Assembly (NCBI GenBank): GCA_029582155.1
Contig: CM055898.1
Span: 29,582,745-29,646,744 of the forward strand
Length of the DNA stretch: 64,000 nucleotides
From: Panopea generosa
Taxonomy: Eukaryota; Mollusca; Bivalvia; Adapedonta; Hiatellidae
Direction: 5' to 3'
Shown: in pieces, positions 59,508 through 64,000 of the stretch
How the letters are laid out: each line of letters begins with the position of its first letter
Numbering within the stretch: the first letter of the stretch is position 1
Notes under the pieces: model-generated
What the model was told of the DNA's origin: nothing
Seen by the model: the letters and a program-made list of their open reading frames with translations, nothing else
Databases searched by the model: none
Position numbers and translations under genes: made by a program

Positions 59508-59729
59508 ATTGGGTTTCACACCATTTTCAACACATTTCAGGTTATATATGGCATATCCAGTTTTACTGCTTGAGTAAGATAAAAAAAAATAAGTAGGACC
59601 ACCGTCCTTCTGCAAGTAACTGGCAGACTAAAATCTGACAAAGTATTTGAACTGAATGGGACTCAAACCAATGACCTAAGTGGTGAGAGGTGAGACGGCG
59701 CCTTTGACCACAAGGACCCAATTATGGTG
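59508..59729 (-). mobile_element. SINE family A copy, inverted
   Basis: Plus-strand left end gggtttcacaccattttcaa, then caggttatatatggcatatc; right end has the head (gccgtctcacctctcacc on the minus strand) and gggtccttgtggtcaaagg. One of only two family A copies in this direction. Confidence 0.85.
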
Positions 59730-59944
59730 TGAAAGTATATGATTTTACATGGCAATACCTTACATAGTACACTGATATGATTAATGTGGCATCCAATTTT
59801 TTCATGACTACCAAATAGTTCATTTAAAACTCGTACAGATGAATCAATAAAGTGTGGCAGATTCCAGGAATTAATTATCTCCTAATAAAACTTCTAATGT
59901 TAGACTATTTCTGTATGATTTCTTGTCATTAGAAATATAAAGGA

Positions 59945-60718
59945 TATTGTATCAAATTGTCAGTGTGATATAATGTGTCAGATTGGCTGTGATATTGTAT
60001 AAGATTGTCAGTGTGATATTGTATTAGATTGTCAGTGTGATGTTGTATCAGATTGTCAGTGTGATATTGTATCAGATTGTCCATGATATTGTATCAGATT
60101 GTCCGTGATATTGTATCAGATTGTCAGTATGATATTGTTTCAAATTGTCTGATATTGTATCAGATTGTCAATGTGATATTGTATCAGATTGTCATTGTGA
60201 TATTGTATCAGATTGTCAGTGTGATATTGTATCAGATTGTCACTGATTTTGTATTAGATTGTCAGTGTGTCATGATATTGTTTCAGATTGTAAGTGTGAT
60301 ATTGTATCGGATTGTCAGTGTGATATTGTTTCAGATTGTCAGTGTCTTGATATTGTATTAGATTGTCAGTGTGATATTTTATCAAAATGTCAGTGTGATA
60401 TTGTATCAGATTGTCAGTGTGATATTGTATCAGATTGTCAGTATGTGATGATATTGTATCAGATTGTCAGTGGTCATGAAATTGTATCATATTGTTAGTG
60501 ATATTGTATCAGATTGTCAGTGTGTCATGGTATTGCATCAGATTGTCTGTGATATTATATCAGATTGTCAGTGTGTCATGGTATTGTATCAGGTTGTCAG
60601 TGTGATATTGTATCAGATTGTCAGTGTGATATTGTATCAGATTGTCAGTGTGTCACGATATTGTATCAGATTGTCTGTGATATTGTATCAGATTGTCAGC
60701 GTGATATTGTATCAGTAA
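59945..60718. repeat. 24-bp minisatellite, about 32 copies
   Basis: Unit gtgatattgtatcagattgt cagt. As 24 is a multiple of three, it yields open frames of an 8-residue repeat (CDIVSDCQ). Artefact. Confidence 0.93.
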
Positions 60719-60824
60719 TAACTTGGGTCCTGAAATTTAATATTTCTATTGGTTTCCTTGCAAGAGAGACAGTTAATGTGCATAAAGAAATGTCTAAATT
60801 TTCACAGTCAGTTATCACGACTTT

Positions 60825-60975
60825 GTGTCTGAGACAGTATTTTAACCACTGTCACACTGGTGTATAATGATGCAGATTTATGGCAATTGATATGATATAT
60901 CATGATACACTACACAATCACACTGTGCTGACTACAGGTCAACACCAGACTGACCTAGAACTATCATTAGCTCTA
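60825..60975 (-). repeat. SINE family B fragment
   Basis: Plus-strand reading gagacagtattttaaccact, gtcacactggtgtataatg, cacaatcacactgtgctgac, gactgacctagaactatcat matches the middle of family B. The head is lost. Orientation is the same as all other copies. Confidence 0.75.
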
Positions 60976-60984
60976 CTTGCCAGA

Positions 60985-62060
60985 GGCCAGAATTTAGGGG
61001 CTAAAATTTATAGGGGCCCTGTAAGGGGACTTAGAATTTAACATAGGGATACTATGGGAAAACAGAAAATTCTCTTTTTCTTTCATCTGTTCTTAAACAA
61101 GTAGGCCAATTAAACTGAAACTTTACATGGGTGTTTCTATTGCATAGGAGACTATACAGAAGATTTTTTGTTTTTATCTGAAATTCAAGATGGCCGCCAT
61201 TACTAAAATAGTCCAAAACTTAAAAAATCTTCTTTTCATGAACGTCCCAACAGATTTTCAAAATTTTATGTAGTAATGATGACCAACTATAGTTCTGTTA
61301 GATTTGTTCAAATGGTGTCCCTTGGGTTAAAAATGACCTTGCCCCGAGAGTTCAATTAGGGGACACATGTCAATATAATATTTTCTTTTTTTTTTTTTTA
61401 AATGGAAATAATTTTGCCTATATCTTCACTAAAGCATTGTTAGGTAAAGGAGGTTAAGATTTGTAAAAATGACTTGGTTCCTATGTCTTAAGGGGTCAGG
61501 AGGGGCCCCAAAAGGGTACAAACTGGGAATTAGTCAAGAACCGGTATGTCAGATTTGTACATATTTGATATAAATTATCCCTAAGTGTAGGGGTTTAATT
61601 TCATATAAGAATTTAGGGGCTAAAATATATAGGGGCCGTGTAAGGGGACTTAGAATTTAACATAGGGATACTGTGGGAAAACAGAAAATACTCTTGTTTT
61701 TTCATTTATTCTGAAACCACTAGGCCAATTAAACTGAAACTCCACATGAATGTTTCTATTGCATAGGAGACTATACAAAAGATTTATTTTTTCTATCTAA
61801 AATTCAAGATGGCCACCGTTACTAAAAATAGTCCAAAACTTAAAAAATATTCTTCTCATGAAAGGTACAACAGATTTTCAAAATGTTTATGTAATAATGA
61901 TGACCAACTATAGTTTTGTTAGATTTGTTCAAATGGTGTCCCTATGGTTAAAAATGACCCCACCCCGATGTTCTATTGCATAGTAGAATTTCAAAAAGTG
62001 CTATGGCCACTATGAGTCAGTAGAGCGTCCTCAGGCCCTCTTGGGCCTCTTGTTTCTAAA
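60985..62060 (+). mobile_element. Possible non-autonomous Helitron with a ~630-bp tandem duplication
   Basis: Two copies of a block (from 60991 and from 61612) share taggggctaaaatttatagg, aacatagggatactatggg, taggccaattaaactgaaac, tctattgcataggagactat, attcaagatggccgcc and tcaaatggtgtccct. The right end carries the hairpin aggccctcttgggcct (62033-62048) followed by cttgtttct. A short GC-rich hairpin just before the 3' end fits Helitron-type elements. The family name is an inference. Confidence 0.55.
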
Positions 62061-62564
62061 ATAGATTTGTGAGTAAGGGATGTTGATGGGAGGTCATTTT
62101 ACAATGTTCAAATTGGCATTATATTTTTACTTCCACCTCCATTTTCTTTTTTCTTTTTTCTTTTTAAATGAAAAAAAATAAAAAATTATAGAACAGTGAT
62201 TAAGATATATATGACATAATGCTTTTAATCTCATGAATATTTATGAGACGATTTAAGAAATGGAGCGACTTTGAGACTGCATTCATTTATAAAATGAGGG
62301 GCATTATTTCGTCATCATTTCCAATTTATTTCCCAGAGTTCTAAGGAAAATGTTGAAAATGCTCATTGACATTACTGTGTGTGCGTAAAAAATGCAAATA
62401 CAGTTGGCAATTTCTTAAAGATATGAAAGGGACACAAAACAAATTTGATAAATTTTAATTTAACTCTATTTCTGAAAGTTATATAATTTATCTATAGTAT
62501 GCAAATAAGAAATTAAAATGCCCAGTTAAATTTGCTGACCCACTATATTGTTTCTGTTTTGGAA

Positions 62565-62793
62565 GGGTTCTCTGAATGGCCAAGTGGTGTAAGGCGCTGT
62601 CTCAAGATCACTAAACTCTTACCGCTAACGTCGTAGGTTCGAGTCCCACTCGCTCCAAAAACTTTATGTGAGGAAATTTCCAGTTAATTGCAGAAGAACA
62701 ATGGTTCTACTAAGTCTGAGGTCGAATCCATCACCAGTCAAACTGGATATGCCATATATAACCTGAAATGTGTTGAACATGGCGTTTAACCCA
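62565..62793 (+). mobile_element. SINE family A, full copy with 13-bp target duplication
   Basis: Flanked by ttctgttttggaa (62552-62564, 62794-62806), fixing the element at 229 bp. Head gggttctctgaatggccaag, B-box cgtcgtaggttcgagtccca, gaggaaatttccagttaatt, gatatgccatatataacct, tail acatggcgtttaaccca. Best-bounded copy of the family. Confidence 0.93.
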
Positions 62794-62809
62794 TTCTGTT
62801 TTGGAAAGG

Positions 62810-64000
62810 GACATAACTGTAAACTTATGAAAGGCATCGTATTTTGAGATGTGATTTTAGTCTATTTTGGTGCAAATTCAGCATTAAGCTTGAAATATTT
62901 TCCCAAGAGTGTTGGCACTTTTCTACACATTTATGTGGGAAAGTTTGCCATTTATTTGCAGATGGAAAGTGGTTCTATTTAACTCTTTTTCCACTATATA
63001 ATGTAACTGAAACAGAACATGCACTCAATGTATTATCCTGTTAATGTGTTGAACATTGTACTTTAATAAATCTCCATTTTATATATGCGTTCCGCGGGCC
63101 TGGTAATGGGTTGTAAGTTTGAATCCCCAGATGCATGCTTGACAACCTTTGTCTCATTATTTGTTCTCTTGAAGATGAAACAAATTCAGCAATATGTACA
63201 CCTGACTGTTTTGGTTGAGATAGAAATCAAAGTGAATTCAATTAGTGACCCATTTAAGACGTCACATTGTACATTGCAACGTGGGAGTTCTATATAAGTT
63301 CACCCTTAGCGTTAGCCAATTTAGTTATTTCCTTTTCAATATATTATTTTGGCATGTTTAAATATGTCTTTATGGCATTATAGATATATGTCACACCAGT
63401 AAAAGGCAATTCACTATGAGTTGTACATTTAGGAGACTGAGATGCATTTAAATGGGGAAGTAAACACGAGTTTGATATTGGTGCAGCTAAATATTTTTGT
63501 AATTTTGTAGAATTTAAAACAAGCAGCCCAAGTGGTGGCAGTCCTACATGAATGACAAATGCCATCGCCGTCCAAATTCAAGATAATTATAAAACAACAA
63601 CAAATGGGAAATTATTGGTGCTGAATACAAAATAAATGTAAAATCGTTTTGAAATTATTGGTGCGATAAGGTGCGCCAATATTTGTGTCACACCGGTGTA
63701 GAAGCTATGCCGTTGTTAAAAATGAGAAATCCTACTCTACATTCAGTATAACATGCTTGATATGAATGTGTATCAGAGATATAATAATTCCACAAGTCTT
63801 GAGAAAAACTGTAATTACATCACCCTCCCTAGCGTACAAGTCTCATTTCAGATCAGCGACCAGTCAATTATGTTTACCCCTGTGGATTGTGGTAAATTCC
63901 ATAACCATAGACAGAATGTGGTCTATTCCATAACAGCAGGCAATCTTGGCACAACCAACCTCTTGTTCTTGACAAAAATTACATTTGACATCAATATTTT
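62810..64000. other. Intron 4 end of window, no gene seen
   Basis: AT-rich sequence. Fragments of SINE body (tgtgggaaagtttgccattt, 62934) and of family F (63310-63560) can be seen. No exon with PLD PH-domain character was recognised. Confidence 0.4.

Larger units (their letters stand above)
16689..64000 (+). other. PLD1: PX-PH type phospholipase D gene, 5' part (runs off the right edge)
   Basis: The gene model rests on four exons whose splice phases fit: 16689-16920 (leaves 1 nt), 32408-32567 (starts with 2 nt, leaves 2), 45353-45481 (starts with 1, leaves 2) and 49642-49777 (starts with 1, ends on a codon). All introns are GT-AG. The introns are 15,487, 12,785, 4,160 and more than 14,223 bp. 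The joined reading gives 219 residues without a stop. It resembles the start of animal PLD1/PLD2, enzymes that hydrolyse phosphatidylcholine to phosphatidic acid and choline at membranes. I looked by eye for the next exon (start of the PH domain) between 49778 and 64000 and did not find it. Confidence 0.88.
49778..64000 (+). other. PLD1: PLD intron 4 (incomplete)
   Basis: At least 14.2 kb. It holds SINEs of families A, B, D and E, a dead Tc1-like transposase, a TIR element, a 19-bp and a 24-bp minisatellite, the ~156-bp repeat array and a possible Helitron. Nothing recognisable is seen in 50530-51130, 51740-52265, 55660-56490, 57830-59025, 60980-60985, 62060-62550 or 62810-63300. A family F fragment lies at 63310-63560. 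Confidence 0.75.

Overview
This window is eukaryotic nuclear DNA, AT-rich and dominated by introns and repeats. The repeat set (several tRNA-headed SINE families, a hairpin-headed element with ~156-bp internal tandem repeats, a CR1/Jockey-type LINE with a degenerate 2A-like motif) is typical of molluscs. A bivalve is my best guess, by inference from repeat character rather than from a diagnostic gene. No rRNA, CRISPR, operon or prokaryotic feature is present.

The one recognisable host gene is the 5' part of a PX-PH type phospholipase D gene (the single invertebrate counterpart of vertebrate PLD1 and PLD2) on the + strand. Four coding exons can be placed with matching splice phases: 16689-16920, 32408-32567, 45353-45481 and 49642-49777. 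Together they encode the first 219 residues: an acidic Ser-rich N-terminus, the PX lipid-binding domain, and a very basic linker. The PH domain and the two HKD catalytic motifs are not in the window and must lie beyond 64000. A CpG-containing segment at about 15990-16260 with an ETS-type site and an E-box is the likely promoter and 5' UTR.

Layout. 1-9000: intergenic; microsatellites, a broken LINE (4000-6910) and SINE fragments. 9090-15505: a large inverted duplication, with arms of ~1.3-1.5 kb, enclosing a ~0.9 kb foldback element made of alternating palindromes. 16-32 kb: intron 1 with SINEs, MITEs (piggyBac-like, Harbinger-like, Tigger-like), a LINE endonuclease fragment and a candidate nested minus-strand gene end at 30434-30954. 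32.6-45.3 kb: intron 2 with a 2.7-kb satellite that grew from the inside of a SINE, plus a 27-bp minisatellite. 45.5-49.6 kb: intron 3. 49.8-64 kb: intron 4 (still open) with a dead Tc1-like transposase, a 1.3-kb TIR element, three tandem arrays and a possible non-autonomous Helitron.

I found no complete undescribed biological system. The most unusual items are the SINE-derived satellite with alternating 97/79-bp units, the palindrome-array foldback element, the large inverted duplication just upstream of the PLD promoter, and the pair of minus-strand exon candidates encoding a protein C-terminus I do not recognise.
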